A program made the translations under genes and the position numbers. 64,000 nucleotides of DNA from Brachyhypopomus gauderio (lineage: Eukaryota > Chordata > Actinopteri > Gymnotiformes > Hypopomidae), in contig NC_135225.1 in the NCBI RefSeq assembly GCF_052324685.1, positions 13,279,204 to 13,343,203 of the forward strand. The letters run 5' to 3'. Below the pieces are notes generated by a model that was not told the origin of the DNA, did not search any database, and saw nothing but the letters and a program-made list of their open reading frames with translations. Positions 29,946 to 48,175 of the stretch are shown here, piece after piece; within the stretch, counting starts at the first letter, position 1; every line of letters starts with the position of its first letter.

Positions 29946-30235
29946 ATGACTTTATTTCCTCTTATTAACCTAAATAAGCATGGGAGATGCATTTGGTGAC
30001 AGTTAGAAAGAGCAGAGACTCACCTGAGGTCCACCAGGATGTCTTTCGTGCTGCTTTTCCTAACACACAGGGCCCTGCTCCTCACGGTCACGCTGTACTG
30101 GATACCATGGAAGCTGACAGTCGCTCCAGGTGGCTGCTTGGTCAATGCTGTGGTGATGACCTTTGACCCAACCATCCTACTTTGGCCCATCTCTTCAATC
30201 ATCTGAATTTTGATGTGATTTTGAGCCTCCATCAT
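19247..30235 (-). CDS. abcg2: ABCG2 half-transporter (multidrug/urate exporter), complete, 15 coding exons
   Basis: Plasma-membrane ATP-driven exporter working as a dimer. Exons: 30024-30235, 28231-28290, 27959-28073, 27634-27786, 26280-26437, 25854-26005, 25543-25644, 23522-23772, 22642-22724, 21706-21795, 21382-21506, 21109-21263, 20191-20280, 19757-19842, 19247-19394; 659 aa (human 655). ATPase first: Walker A GPTGSGKT 83-90, signature [10 protein letters not shown] 189-198, Walker B LFLDEP 210-215. Six membrane helices follow; NQCF (442) and Arg485 align with human Phe439 and Arg482. In the last outer loop Cys595 and Cys612 match human Cys592/Cys608, but the middle Cys603 is absent; an NKT glycosylation site is at 605. 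The donor after 21109 is GC, others GT. Start 30235 follows an acceptor at 30250; an upstream in-frame ATG at 30259 would lie in the intron. Which fish abcg2 duplicate this is was not resolved. Confidence 0.96.
20276..20960 (-). repeat. 33-bp minisatellite carrying copies of the abcg2 exon acceptor
   Basis: About 18 good and 2-3 decayed copies of a 33-bp unit. On the gene strand each unit ends TGGTTGTAG followed by ATGTT, which is exactly the acceptor and first bases of the exon starting at 20280. The array therefore grew from the intron-exon junction. Because 33 is a multiple of 3, both strands read open for about 190-220 codons, but this is a by-product of the period. Confidence 0.9.
21264..21319 (-). 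repeat. (TG)n forming the tract of an abcg2 acceptor
   Basis: On the gene strand a TG run with one interruption leads directly into GCAG and the exon starting at 21263. There is almost no other pyrimidine tract. Confidence 0.9.
23880..24045. repeat. Tandem repeat of CACCTGTGGCACTGCA-type units
   Basis: Six or more imperfect copies mixing CACCTGTGGCACTGCA and CTTCACACTG, in the abcg2 intron between exons 23522-23772 and 25543-25644. Confidence 0.75.
24470..24571 (+). mobile_element. LTR-like 3' end fragment
   Basis: Shares CTGAATAAATCTCGCTC, a following TGTGTCC..CCT..TCGCTCC pattern and a GCGTTACA end with the solo LTR at 5306-5789. The start of this copy is not recognisable. It lies in an abcg2 intron, antisense to the gene. 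Confidence 0.5.
24712..25022 (+). mobile_element. tRNA-derived SINE, near full length
   Basis: The head contains an A-box-like TGGTAGGGAACTGG and a perfect B box GGGTTCGATTCC, the internal RNA polymerase III promoter. A conserved body (CTTGAGCAAGGCACCTAACT) follows, then an AT-rich tail ending in repeats of TTTCA. Other copies are at about 29226-29510 (minus) and 50694-50795 (minus, truncated). It sits in an abcg2 intron. Confidence 0.85.
26245..26266. repeat. Poly-G run next to an abcg2 donor
   Basis: 22 consecutive G on the plus strand. On the gene strand it is a C run starting about 13 bases after the donor of the exon ending at 26280. Prone to length errors in assembly. Confidence 0.9.
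26435..27008 (-). repeat. 29-bp minisatellite carrying copies of the abcg2 exon 6 acceptor
   Basis: About 19-20 units of 29 bp (one short). On the gene strand units read GGTGAAG followed by GTGGTGAAATGG; the final GGTGAAG is the acceptor for the exon starting at 26437 (GTGGGTACT). The strand is G/A/T-rich, so the usual pyrimidine tract is missing. Confidence 0.88.
27438..27536. repeat. Long inverted repeat (hairpin) in abcg2 intron
   Basis: The left arm beginning GGAGGGTGTGTGTGA and containing GTGAACATACTGT and ACAACAGGAA is repeated inverted on the right, with one mismatch and a 7-base bulge. It could form a stem of about 40 bp in RNA or DNA. Possibly the end of a foldback element; no target duplication was identified. 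Confidence 0.75.
27787..27863 (-). repeat. (TG)37 ending at an abcg2 acceptor
   Basis: A pure TG run on the gene strand followed immediately by TAG and the exon starting at 27786. Nothing else separates the repeat from the splice site. Confidence 0.93.
29226..29510 (-). mobile_element. tRNA-derived SINE, second copy
   Basis: Reverse-strand copy of the SINE at 24712-25022: GGTTTGATTCCCAGG (B box with one change), the CAAGGCACTTAACCCCAACTG body and the AATTTCGATTGGGGTGAAAA tail. A (CA)n stretch at about 29300-29337 has expanded inside it. Lies in the abcg2 intron between exons 28231-28290 and 30024-30235. Confidence 0.85.
29871..29942. repeat. (CA)36 microsatellite
   Basis: Uninterrupted CA run in the same abcg2 intron, about 80 bases from the donor at 30023. 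Confidence 0.95.
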
Positions 30236-30325
30236 ATCAGGTTTTCTCCCTGCATGCACATATATGACAACAACATGTATGGTTCATAGTAACAAAGCAT
30301 GTGCATTCTGGAGTCCTCATACTTC

Positions 30326-30366
<41 letters not shown>

Positions 30367-30729
30367 TATAAAATGCTATTCAGTATTTTACCCTTAATAC
30401 CGCAACACTACATACAACGCAGGGTAACAGCAGGACTCAGAACGAAGCCCTGCTCATCCTGATCCACCAGTTTCACTAGTTAAACTGCCCTACGTTATCG
30501 CCAAAGGTCTTTAAAGAATTTAAATCCATTACGAAATGGATGTGCGCGCATTACGTTATTCACTCCACAGTTAGACATACACTTTACACCTTCTTTTAAG
30601 AGCCACCCGTGAAACATCTTTAGGGAAAAAGCCAAGAAGTAAAATACCCATCAGGGCAATACCAGCTCCCAACCGCATGTTTGTCTCGTTAAGAAAGAGC
30701 TCTAAAATGACCTCCGTATGGTTCTGGAC

Positions 30730-31510
30730 CAGTGGCGATTGCTCTAAGCTCAGCTTCCCCTAAAATGTCAAAAAATAAGTGATCAAACATATACTGTTGT
30801 GTGTACATGTCATTGACTAAATATGCGCTACAACGCGCTCAACTTTTGTTCAGAATCAGCTTCTTATCACTGGTAACGACGCGGCTTTCCTCTCACTCAG
30901 TCCCGCAGCTTCACGGCGCTTTAAACGGTGTTCAGAGTGAACTACAGAGTTCAATAGCGAAGCAAAGAGTGCAGCGAAACGAGACGAGCCATTGAATAAA
31001 TGCTGGGCTTTGTCCCGCCCATCGGACGCTCAGCGTCTCTGGGGGTCTATGGGGCAGTGGGCTGGCCTCGGCTGGCCCGGACGCTCAGCTTCTGCATGAT
31101 GATTGGATGATCTGTCTGATGCTGAATCTCTTTTTGATTGACATCGAAATGAGCGAATCAGCGATCTTTTTGTGTAAACCCCCGCGGGAGCATTTAATTT
31201 TAATTTTTTAAATTTTCATTGTGTTCTGAGTTGAACCGGATATTTTCCTAATCCTCTTAGCAGCATTTTCTTCGTTAAAAACGACTAGCGACAAATCGAG
31301 CTTCTATTTCTGGTGGTTTTTGTTGTAGCTGCTTGTGTTTGGAGACTGACTTCTATCACTCTCTCTGACACCTTGTTGGTACGACAGGGTCACAGATCAT
31401 TTTCTTGAAATGGAACGGTGGGTAGAATTTACGTATAAATAAACCGACACATTTTATGATGTAGGCCGAAATTGAGCTTCCCCTCCTTGAAAGACCAGCA
31501 TCCGCCACTG
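30730..31510. mobile_element. 781-bp hAT-type non-autonomous element with 8-bp target duplication
   Basis: Starts CAGTGGCGATTG and ends with the inverse of CAGTGGCGGATG, and is flanked by the direct repeat TTCTGGAC (30722-30729 and 31511-31518). There is no transposase. It lies about 500 bp upstream of the abcg2 start codon, so it may separate or contribute to the abcg2 promoter or 5' UTR region. Confidence 0.85.
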
Positions 31511-31679
31511 TTCTGGACAGACAAACATCTGAGAGTATCAAGTCTACCGCCAGGTCATTTTTACACCACATATGATGAAAGCATATTCAAAATTTAAAAG
31601 GCACGAAAGTCAAAGACTAGGCCTTTACATGTGACTTCTTATATCTTCGTCTTACTTTGTACGTTTATAGCATAATATA

Positions 31680-31879
31680 CACTGAAAAAAATAAAGCATT
31701 GGCTCAATGTAATAAAATTGAATTAATCAATCACACGATTTTTTTCATTGACTCAATCCAAAAAACTTAATTCATGACTAAATGAATTTAGTTTTTTGGA
31801 TTGATTCAATGAAAAAAAAAATCGTGTGATTGATTAATTCAATTTTATTACATTGAGCCAATGCTTTATTTTTTCAGTG
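31680..31879. mobile_element. 200-bp near-perfect palindromic MITE (TA-flanked)
   Basis: The two halves are inverse copies from CACTGAAAAAAATAAAGC inward, with arms of roughly 85-90 bp around a short centre at CTTAATTCATGACTAAATG. TA lies on both sides (31678-31679, 31880-31881). The length, target and lack of coding content fit a foldback-type MITE. Confidence 0.85.
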
Positions 31880-31881
31880 TA

Positions 31882-33334
31882 GAAATTACTTAAAGTTATG
31901 GTTATGTAGCCTAAACTACTCAGCCTGAAGTGAAAAATATAAAGACACTAACATACCTCCAAATGCGCTCGCGCTAGGGAAGGTGTCTCTTCAAGGATGT
32001 TGCTCTCCAAAATACGGATGAGAAGCGTTTAGAGGAATGATCACACGGATCACGGTGGGAGGGCACAGACGCGCATCCAAGATCACAGAAAGAAACAGCC
32101 ACATACAGCTGTACAGGTTATGCAAGTATCTGTAGGCCAATAACTTATGTGTGTAAGAACATTTCTGTAGTAGTTTTCATCAGATTGAACAGAAGACGTA
32201 TGCTTGTCATAACATTTAATGTTTGTTAATATCATACCTGTCAAGCAGGCCCGGAGTGGGCCCCTTTTTCAGCCAGGGAGTTTAATGTCCAAATCCGGCC
32301 CAAAATTATTTTCCCCTCCCAATCGGCCCAAACTAGAGATTGACATGAGCCGGCCCATCGGGATTCCTCCCGAATCTCCCGATTAGCCACTGAATATACA
32401 GTCACTGCTCAGTACACGCGAGTACCCACCTGACTACAAATAACGTCAGCCTGCTCACGTTCTCTGTGCAACAGCACCCTCTCCTGGACTGAAACAGTAA
32501 TTTTCATTACCGGGAACACTAAATTCCTTGAAGGGTTGTTTTTATGCAGTGGATCAGTTTACCATCCAACGAAGGAACGTTGCGCATTAAGTTTTTTATT
32601 TAAGGAAATCTGAAAGGCGGATGTAACTGAAGTAAGCAAATATAATGAAACCTGTAAACCGGTGCTTAAACTTTATTGACAAGTATAGTGATCTAATAAA
32701 GTTGCACAAAAACATTTTACAGTAGTATAAGTTGAAAGTCAAACATCCTAAAAGTATTAACAAATGAAAATCATGCAATTAAAAAAAGTAACTTACATTC
32801 TTCATAATATATTCACATTAATTTTAAACAAACTTGTGTGTTAGTGGGCAACGTCACATGTATGGACGGAGGGCCCTGATCCTGGAAGCCTGACATCATA
32901 CATTTGAACATTTCCACCATGATACAACACCGTATTGAATTCATGAAGTTCAGAAAGTTTCACCAATAGGAAACGCAAAGCACTACACAACTCCTGAATA
33001 TATATTAGGCTTTGGGCTTTGAAGAACATTAAGAAGAGAGACATGACTAACATGACACTGCATTCTGTAAGATGAATGGGTTTACCAGCTTATTTAACAA
33101 AACAAACCGAGAAAGCCATATACCAAGAACCAAAAAATATTCTCGTCTTTAAAAACACCTTGAACAGAAATGTTCACATTCGAGGGTCTCATACTGCAGC
33201 ATATGTAAAGGTATGACGGAAGCCTGTTAGGGCCAAAAAGTTAGCTCCTAAGTGTTTGAACACGATGCCAATTCTGCTTCCGTATCCACCCACAGGAGGA
33301 CGCCAATCTCACGGCATACGTTACTCTTTAATTC
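31882..33334. other. Intergenic stretch between abcg2 and ppm1k
   Basis: No coding exon was recognised. At about 32248-32400 there is a repeat-like segment with paired GGCCCA/GGCCGG motifs. An untranslated first exon of abcg2 is expected upstream of 30249 but could not be placed. Confidence 0.4.
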
Positions 33335-33340
33335 TTTATT
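33335..33340 (-). terminator. Possible ppm1k polyadenylation signal
   Basis: AATAAA on the minus strand about 1.85 kb after the ppm1k stop. A second AATAAA on the minus strand is at 34855-34860, about 330 bases after the stop, and may give a shorter 3' UTR. Confidence 0.35.
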
Positions 33341-34892
33341 AAAGTCTGGTATAGTTTCACAACCACCTAACAGTAAATACATACATTAACAGGTTCTCTC
33401 TTTTACAGTAAAATATAGAAATATTATATTTATGTATATATGTATACACAAACGCACACACACAAAACCATACCTCTAGCAAATGCACTTGTGGGGAAGA
33501 ATTGGACACAACGCCAACCAATCTGATGGAGTATTTGTGTGTACTATAAACTACCACACTCAAGCCCGAGCAAGTCTGATGGACTATCTGTGTACTATAA
33601 ACTACCACACTCAAGTCACTGCTTCTAGTTTCTAGAAGAGGCCAGTAGTCAATGGACCATCATTTCTGTGCTTATGTTACTAAAGTAGATGAGAAAAAGG
33701 CACTACATGAACAAGTCAGCTCAATGAATGTAACTGGTCCAGAAAACAATCCAAAAACAAACAAACAGGGGAACAGCAGCAAACAGAAAAGGTCAGTGGG
33801 GTTTTCCCATAAGTCTTTGCAGCACAACAGTCATCATGGCATGAGAGATTTGCTTGGTCCTGTTAGGAAGACCTGGATGCTATGACACTCTGACAGGCCC
33901 GAGTTTTTGTCCACTTTCCTGGGCATGTACAACCTGAACAACTCTTTTTTTTTTTTTTTACATTCAGGGCTGAACGTGATTGAGTAAGCGTCAAACAAAA
34001 TACAATACAATGCACACGACCTCGACGGCCATGTGAAAACACAGCAGCCGGAGAAAGCAGGTTTCTCCTTACCTCGTTCTGGTTTCTCTGCATGGCTCAA
34101 GCATAATGACTTACATTATGTACAAAGTAGCACTGGATGGTTCAGCATTGTATCATGTAAGGGACACCAGCGTAGTGTTTTACGTAGGGCCGTGTATGTG
34201 TATGTGATAACTAAACCCATATTGCTTCTACTGTTATTTGATGGAGTCCAAGTCCTTTGGGCAGTGGAAACTATTTTATCTGGGACATCTTGAGAATGCA
34301 CAAATGTCCTTCAAGCCATGTTTGTAAGAGATAGCCAAGAAATCTGCTGTCTAATAAGGACCACAACAAAGAAAATGTTAGAGTTCACCCATGTCAAAAT
34401 GGAAAGCTTATTAGGACCAATGGGGTGTGCTTGAAAAACGCCAGAAAAAACACTGATCAACCTGCATAGGAGTCCCCACTGTACAGCACTCTCAACTACT
34501 GAGGTAAACCACTCATACTACAGGTCCAACCACGTGGCTGCGTGTCGACACTCACGCTTATGTCAGCTCAACGCTGCCGTAGTTCCCACGCAGATGCAGT
34601 AATACCCGGCCAGCGTTTCCTCAGAGAGCAGGTGTTTGCAGTCCGATTGGTTGTTTCAAGACTGGCTGGCTGGACAAAGTGCCAAGGGATCCCAGTCCAG
34701 TCCAAGCAGTCCTCAGCACTGGGCGGGTATGGGTTCTGATCCATAAGAATGGCTGGAGTGCATGGTCTGTTCTTGTTTTGTTCCCTTAATATCATGGACT
34801 GATAATATTGCACATTGGTTGGGTCCAACTAGAGTCTCACTCTCACCTGGCCCATTTATTTGTTCAAGCACTCGTTATGCCTGTCTCCCGTC

Positions 34893-35192
34893 TGTCTCCC
34901 GCCTCTTCCTCCCTCTCCCCCCTCTACTCCCCCTTCCCCAATCTCTCCTCCTCTACTCTCTCCCATCCTCTCTCTCCCCCCTCTTCCTCTCTCTCCTCCT
35001 CTACTCTCCCCCCTCTCCTCTCTCTCCTCCTCTACTCTCCCCCCTCTCCTCTCTCTCCTCCTCTACTCCCCCCTTCCCCAATCTCTCCTCCTCTACTCTC
35101 TCCCATCCTCTCTCTCCCCCCTCTTCCTCTCTCTCCTCCTCTACTCTCCCCCCTCTCCTCTCTCTCCTCCTCTACTCCCCCCCCTCTCCCCC
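34893..35192 (-). repeat. Pyrimidine/purine minisatellite at the start of the ppm1k 3' UTR
   Basis: The plus strand carries repeated CTCTCCTCCTCTACTCTCCC units for about 300 bases, abutting the ppm1k stop at 35193. On the message it would be a pure purine (GGAGAG) tract directly after the stop codon. It is the source of several spurious long open frames. Confidence 0.9.
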
Positions 35193-40580
<5,388 letters not shown>

Positions 40581-41525
40581 GGCTCTGGGCCCAACACCTG
40601 ACAGCTGGTCCGACACAACACGGGCCGAACCAGACGAATCCAGGCGCGACAGCCGCAAATAAAGACTGCAGCTGCTTGAAATAAGCCAGGAGACTACTGA
40701 AAAGAGGAAAGAAGTCAATAATTCGGTTATCCGACTCACAGATCAAGGCTACTGCACTGATGGGTTTTGAAACGTGCCACATATTTAGTGTCAACGACAA
40801 ACAGGACTTACAAAACCCACCAGCCCTCACACCGCCCCTCACACAATAGGGTATCCAGGGCTGGATCCTCCCAACAGCACCGCCCCCCTGACTTAGATTA
40901 AGCTTGGATCCTCTCATTCTCCACGCTACTGCGCTTAGTGAAGTTTAGTAATGTAACCATGTGCGGATCAGAAGGTAAACAAGGGCTCTACCCCCAGATA
41001 ACTACACATCTCACGCTGTAAACACGACAACGGGCGCTCGGTTCGTGTGCATGACGCAATGATCCAGCCAGCTGGCCTACCTAGCTGTGCACTTGGAGAA
41101 CACCTAACGTGAGCTCTCTAGCACCCGTGCGAGGGTCGATCATACACACTAACGCCTTGGTTGCTGCTGCACTGTGGCTGGATGGCTGTGGATGTTTTTG
41201 CAAACGGACCCAGATAATGATTCACGGGTATATTCGGGAGAAATCCGCCCACGTCCGCAATGGCTGAGGCTCTTTCATTTGAGGCTTGCAGATATCACGC
41301 TAAACGAACCCAAAAAGGATATAACCCTCGGGGTGTGAGAAAACACGAACCTTTCATTACAGCCGGGTTACCCTTCTGTCCGTGTTCGGCTGCTGAACGT
41401 GTACACGGCGAGCTGCTAACTTACCTTTACATCAAAAATGTCAACAGAGGTTTATTTTCGGTCCAACTGCGAAACGACGTCCCGCTGTCGCACTCACCGA
41501 CACAAGCCACGCCCACTGAGGAGTG
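40581..41525 (-). promoter_or_regulatory. ppm1k 5' UTR and promoter region (approximate)
   Basis: The acceptor CTCTTTTCAG at 40697 marks a 5' UTR exon that includes the start codon, so a non-coding first exon lies further upstream. The stretch 40900-41500 is richer in CpG than its surroundings, as expected for a housekeeping promoter. No TATA box was recognised and the transcription start was not placed. Confidence 0.4.
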
Positions 41526-42508
41526 ACCGAATGATTTTTCGCCAATCACTTCGCCAGAAAGATTCACGACAACCAATTATATTCCTTCCTTAGTTCCAAG
41601 CGTTTCTATGATCTTAAAGTCGAGGTATTATTGATCGCCACGAATTTTTGCCAATTAATCGAATATAAACGCTCACTCCTTCAACGAACACGGAGTTACA
41701 TGCATCTGTATGATCCGTCTATAGTGCCGTACTTCATAAACGCTTACATAGCTGCAACGTTTTTAATTGGAGCTATATAATGGCCATTCGCCTATTTTAT
41801 TTGTACAGTACTGCAATACCCCATTTATGATAGGTGAAATTAGCATTTTCAATAGTTTCACCATTTACATTTTTTGCTGTCTTTCCTATAGGGATGATAG
41901 ATAGGTGTCTGTCCGGGAGTGTGGAGAATGGTATGGAGTATATGAGGAAAGTGGAGAACAGAGAAAAGTGGACTGGCCGGACGTCTGGCTCTCAGATGTC
42001 ATATTGTTGATACTTAGGTGGAGCACAGAATTTAAAATATAAAATAAAACGCTCTGTAGTGAGCGAGTGGTTAAACTGCCCAGTTGACAAGTTAATATGA
42101 AATCATTGTTTGATTTAGAATTAGATTACAGAATTTACGAGCAACCAAATATTTTATATTGTGCTAATATTTAACAGAAGTTTATTGTTACAACCACCAA
42201 AAGTTGTAAACTTGTCTCTTCTCTGACTCCATGAGATCAAAGTCGTACTCAGTGAGCACGGGGTGCAGCAGAAGTAATTTGCCACAATGAGAGATGAAAG
42301 GCAGAATTTCATTATCCTGCTGGAGTTTGTCTGTGGTTTTAAACAGGCCAGGCTACGTGTCACACGTTCGCACATTCAGGAACAAAACATTCAATAAAAC
42401 CAAAACATTTATTCACCTGAGTTCCAGTTTCTGTGTGCGAATGTGTTGCAATGTTTTCGACATGCTGAAAGCCATGTTAGACATTTCTCTACATTTCCAA
42501 TAGATTTA

Positions 42509-42543
<35 letters not shown>

Positions 42544-44730
42544 ATAATCTAGTAAAATGAATTATGCTACAATACGGGCACTTCGGCAGCACTTTGTATG
42601 ATTTCTCAAGCAGTGATTTTGAACTCAGGGAGCCCAGAAATCCAAGATGGAGTGTGTAGTATAACACTTTTCGACAATATCATAATTCAACAAAGGAAGA
42701 GCATATCACAGCCACACAAAGACTGCAAGACTGAACAACAAGGCAGAGATGTAGACAGGGATCTGTGTGCTATTATAAGAATTGTGAATTATTAGTGGTT
42801 GTGATTATCCTGCATTGATTTAAAGGAGGTGATTATAACCCTAAACAAGCTGACATGAATTTTTCAAGAGCAAACAGGCAGACACAGAATAATAAAACCC
42901 AGGCCCAGATTAAGGTCTAGCTTGTGTAGTTTCGAGACCTCTCAAACCAAACCCATGTTTATATAGTCTCTACACCTCTCAGACCAAGGCTATATGTTTG
43001 TGTAGTTTCTTGACCTCTCAGACCAGGGTTATGTTTGTGTAATCTATAGACCTTTCAAACCTAGCCATATTTGTGTAGTCTCTACACCTCTCAAGACCAT
43101 GACATTGAATGTCCAACTCTGCCCAGTGCACAACTCATTGATGAGAACACAGCCGTATAACACAGCATGACTGGCCTTCTTATCATCACCAATCTCTTCT
43201 GTTGAACCAGATCAGGGAATATTAATTTACTAAGTTATGTCAATAGTTTTTTTAAAATATATATAATATATAGAATTTATAATTCATTTATTACTAAGTA
43301 TACTGCAGTGAAGGTCTGCCTTTTCATAATTTTAGTTATATTAAAAGTGTGGATCCTTACATGAGGTCAGTATTGTAAGTCATTAAACACATTAAAGCAT
43401 CAACATTAATACAGTATATTATTGAGACATACAGTATATTTCTACAAATACAAATGTAGTTACATAATGTACGAGCATTGACTATGTAGATTACAGTAAG
43501 CAGAATATGTTCAGTGTTTTCTGCATATTTTATTGTAATTTAATAATAAATTCTATGTTTAACAATGACTGCTTAGAAAGATGATAAGGAGTATCCATGG
43601 AGTATCTGACAACCATTGACAACCAGAACAATGCAAACAGACTGTAAACAAATCCAGAGCATCATATCCAATCAGCATCCAGAAAAGCAGGAGGTCAAAG
43701 CAAACACACCCATAGGCAACGATGTCAAAAGTATTCACAAAGTGCTGGTTTCAAAACTACTTAAAGTATAAAAGTAAAAGTAATGCCATTTTTCTAAAAG
43801 CCATAATGGCTGTAATGTTATTTAAAAATGTTAATGTTAAAATTAGGGATGATCTAGGCTACCTGTTCCAGCCACGTATATCATATGCTCAATGAAAACG
43901 AATGCATTTTTGTACAATGCAAATTTATTAAAACCATATTGTCACGGTGACGAGGGAGGGGCAGCGAGGGAGTGGTGCACGATCCAAAACATTTATTACC
44001 ATGACGACAAAGACATAGACAACAAGACAAATAATTCAAAAACCTACTATTTGTAAAACGTAAGGAGTAGAAAGTACAGATAATTGTGCAGAAATGTAAG
44101 GAGTATAAGTAAAAAATAAAAAGAAAAGTATAGATACTCAACATAAGTAAGGTAACGAAGCATTTGTACTTCGTTACTTGACACCTCTGCCAATAGGGAA
44201 ATAGAGCTAACTACAAAATAAGAGTCCAAGGTCAAAACATAAGAGATCAGATTTTCAGTGCACAGGATACAATTTTCAGTGATGGAGGAAAATTTTGCAC
44301 TGAAGCAACACGAGAGGTATGTGTGATGTGTAAACAAGGAATAACTGGGGAAACACAATGAAGGTAAACTAATATGTGGGCGAGGTCGCCCTCTGGTGGT
44401 TGATGTGGGGGATTGAGGGGTGCCAGTCTGATGTGTTTTAAAATTTTATGACACCAGTATGTTCTATTAATGCATTTCAATTGCAGGCCATACAGTCAAA
44501 CGTTCATGAACTTTCATGATTAGAACCCCAGTTTCCAGGTTGCAGTTAAACACTTATACATGTATAACAGAGGCACACACATCAAATAGTTACACAACTT
44601 TGTCCTCGTGCTAACACTTTTTACCTCTCATCTGTGTTATCAACATCTTAGTGGTAAGTGTCACAGCTCTCAAGGAAAATGTCCTTCCTTTCAATTTAAA
44701 CCTTAACCCTGCCCCACTGTCTACTTCAGG
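41526..44730. other. Intergenic region, AT-rich, no gene recognised
   Basis: Contains (CT)n at about 42512-42540, repeated CTCTCA(A/G)ACC(A/T)-type phrases at 42930-43100, and an inverted LTR-like end starting TGTCACGGTGACGAGGG at about 43942 with TTTATT nearby, resembling the end of the element at 5306-5789 in antisense. No exon with family resemblance was found. Confidence 0.45.
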
Positions 44731-46842
<2,112 letters not shown>

Positions 46843-48175
46843 GTAGTCTTTCGGTAGTCTGACTTTCTCAACCACTCAACTAAACGCCTGTAATCTGTTT
46901 GTGTCTCGCTGACTGGCATTATTCAGATATGTCACCTGATAACAGCTGTTGAAATGAATGTAATAAATAATCTCTATGGCATCACCTCTGATATGTTGTG
47001 CTGTGTAATCAGACTAGGTGTGACGGAGACTGTAAATGTGTGGTCTGGCTGCTGCAGGGAGAGGGTTCTTTAGTGTGGTGTTCAGAGCACGTTACCACCG
47101 GGAAAATCTGGATTTTCAGACAGCATGCTGCTCTCAGCCTTCATCCAACTCAGCCATTTCCCCATTGAGATTTTATTTTTTGTACTTTTCTACATTTTAC
47201 ATTACTTAAAGATGAAGCATGAAGTTCTCAATTTATATTTTTGATTATGTGCACTCAAAGCAAACCCTGGTTTACAACAAAAGCTCTCAAAGACACTAGT
47301 TCTTTTGTGTGTGTTGAGGGTGGGGGGCTCTGGGCCCTTTCGTACACAGACAGAATTAATGGGGTCTCAGTGCGTGTAAGTGTGTACTCAGCATCTACTT
47401 TTGATCATTCTAAATGTTTTCTGCTTCACAATTCCTGACAGAATTTCATTTAGGTTTTGTCACCTGGGCAGCCATATTCATTTCATGTGAACCTCTGATA
47501 GTTCAAATGAAAGATGAAAAGCAGGGAACAACCTCCATCAGAGAACCACCTGTTTTATCAGTCACGGAATAATTTTGTAGCAGTCCTTGTATAGACAGTT
47601 CTCATTCTCGGCCCCTGAGAACGTATTCCCTTCATTTCAGAGCCAGTGCAAGACTGAAGGCAACAAAATACAATCAAATAGATTCTTACAACAAGGGAGA
47701 AACAAACACAAGAAAAAACATTGTCCTTATCATAAGTGTATGACCAATAGGGTAAAATATCTAAACATGGTCATAGAGGGGTCATGTTTCAGGGGTCCTC
47801 CCGAGTTCTGAATTTTGAGTTATGAATGCCCGCCAGAAGCTATTAGGGCTAAATCTAGCCTGTAGGCAACATTTTACGTTTTCAGTAGATAAGGATGACT
47901 CCTCCCAATTTAAGGAAACAAAACGGTTACAGCAGGTTTTCTATAAGTGGAACAAAGCAGTGGTAAAACTGTTGCAAAATATTTCGTAGTAACAGCAAAA
48001 CATTGCATGAATTGCTCCGACGTCTATTCACAAGTGAGCACGTACAGGGGCAGGGCTACTAGACCGCCGCATGTTCATGTGTTTCTGAGCGGTTCACGGA
48101 CCATACCGGTGCAGGACACGAGGAGGAATAGTGACTGAACAACCTTCACAGTTTTACTCTACAAAAGTTGTCATA
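46843..48175. other. Intergenic region upstream of txn
   Basis: No exon or transposon was recognised. The last 200 bases before 48176 contain the txn promoter and 5' UTR. Confidence 0.4.

Noticed and set aside
30236..30259. Upstream in-frame ATG for abcg2
   Set aside because: A TGCATGCAG acceptor at 30250 lies between this ATG and the rest, so it should be intronic; the ATG at 30235 was preferred.
40581..40739. 53-residue N-terminal extension of ppm1k from an upstream ATG
   Set aside because: An acceptor at 40697 cuts the extension, and starting at 40580 gives the family length of 372 aa with a targeting-signal-like start.
41526..44730. Search for a HERC-type gene next to ppm1k as in mammals
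   Set aside because: No RCC1-repeat or HECT motif was recognised on either strand in this stretch.
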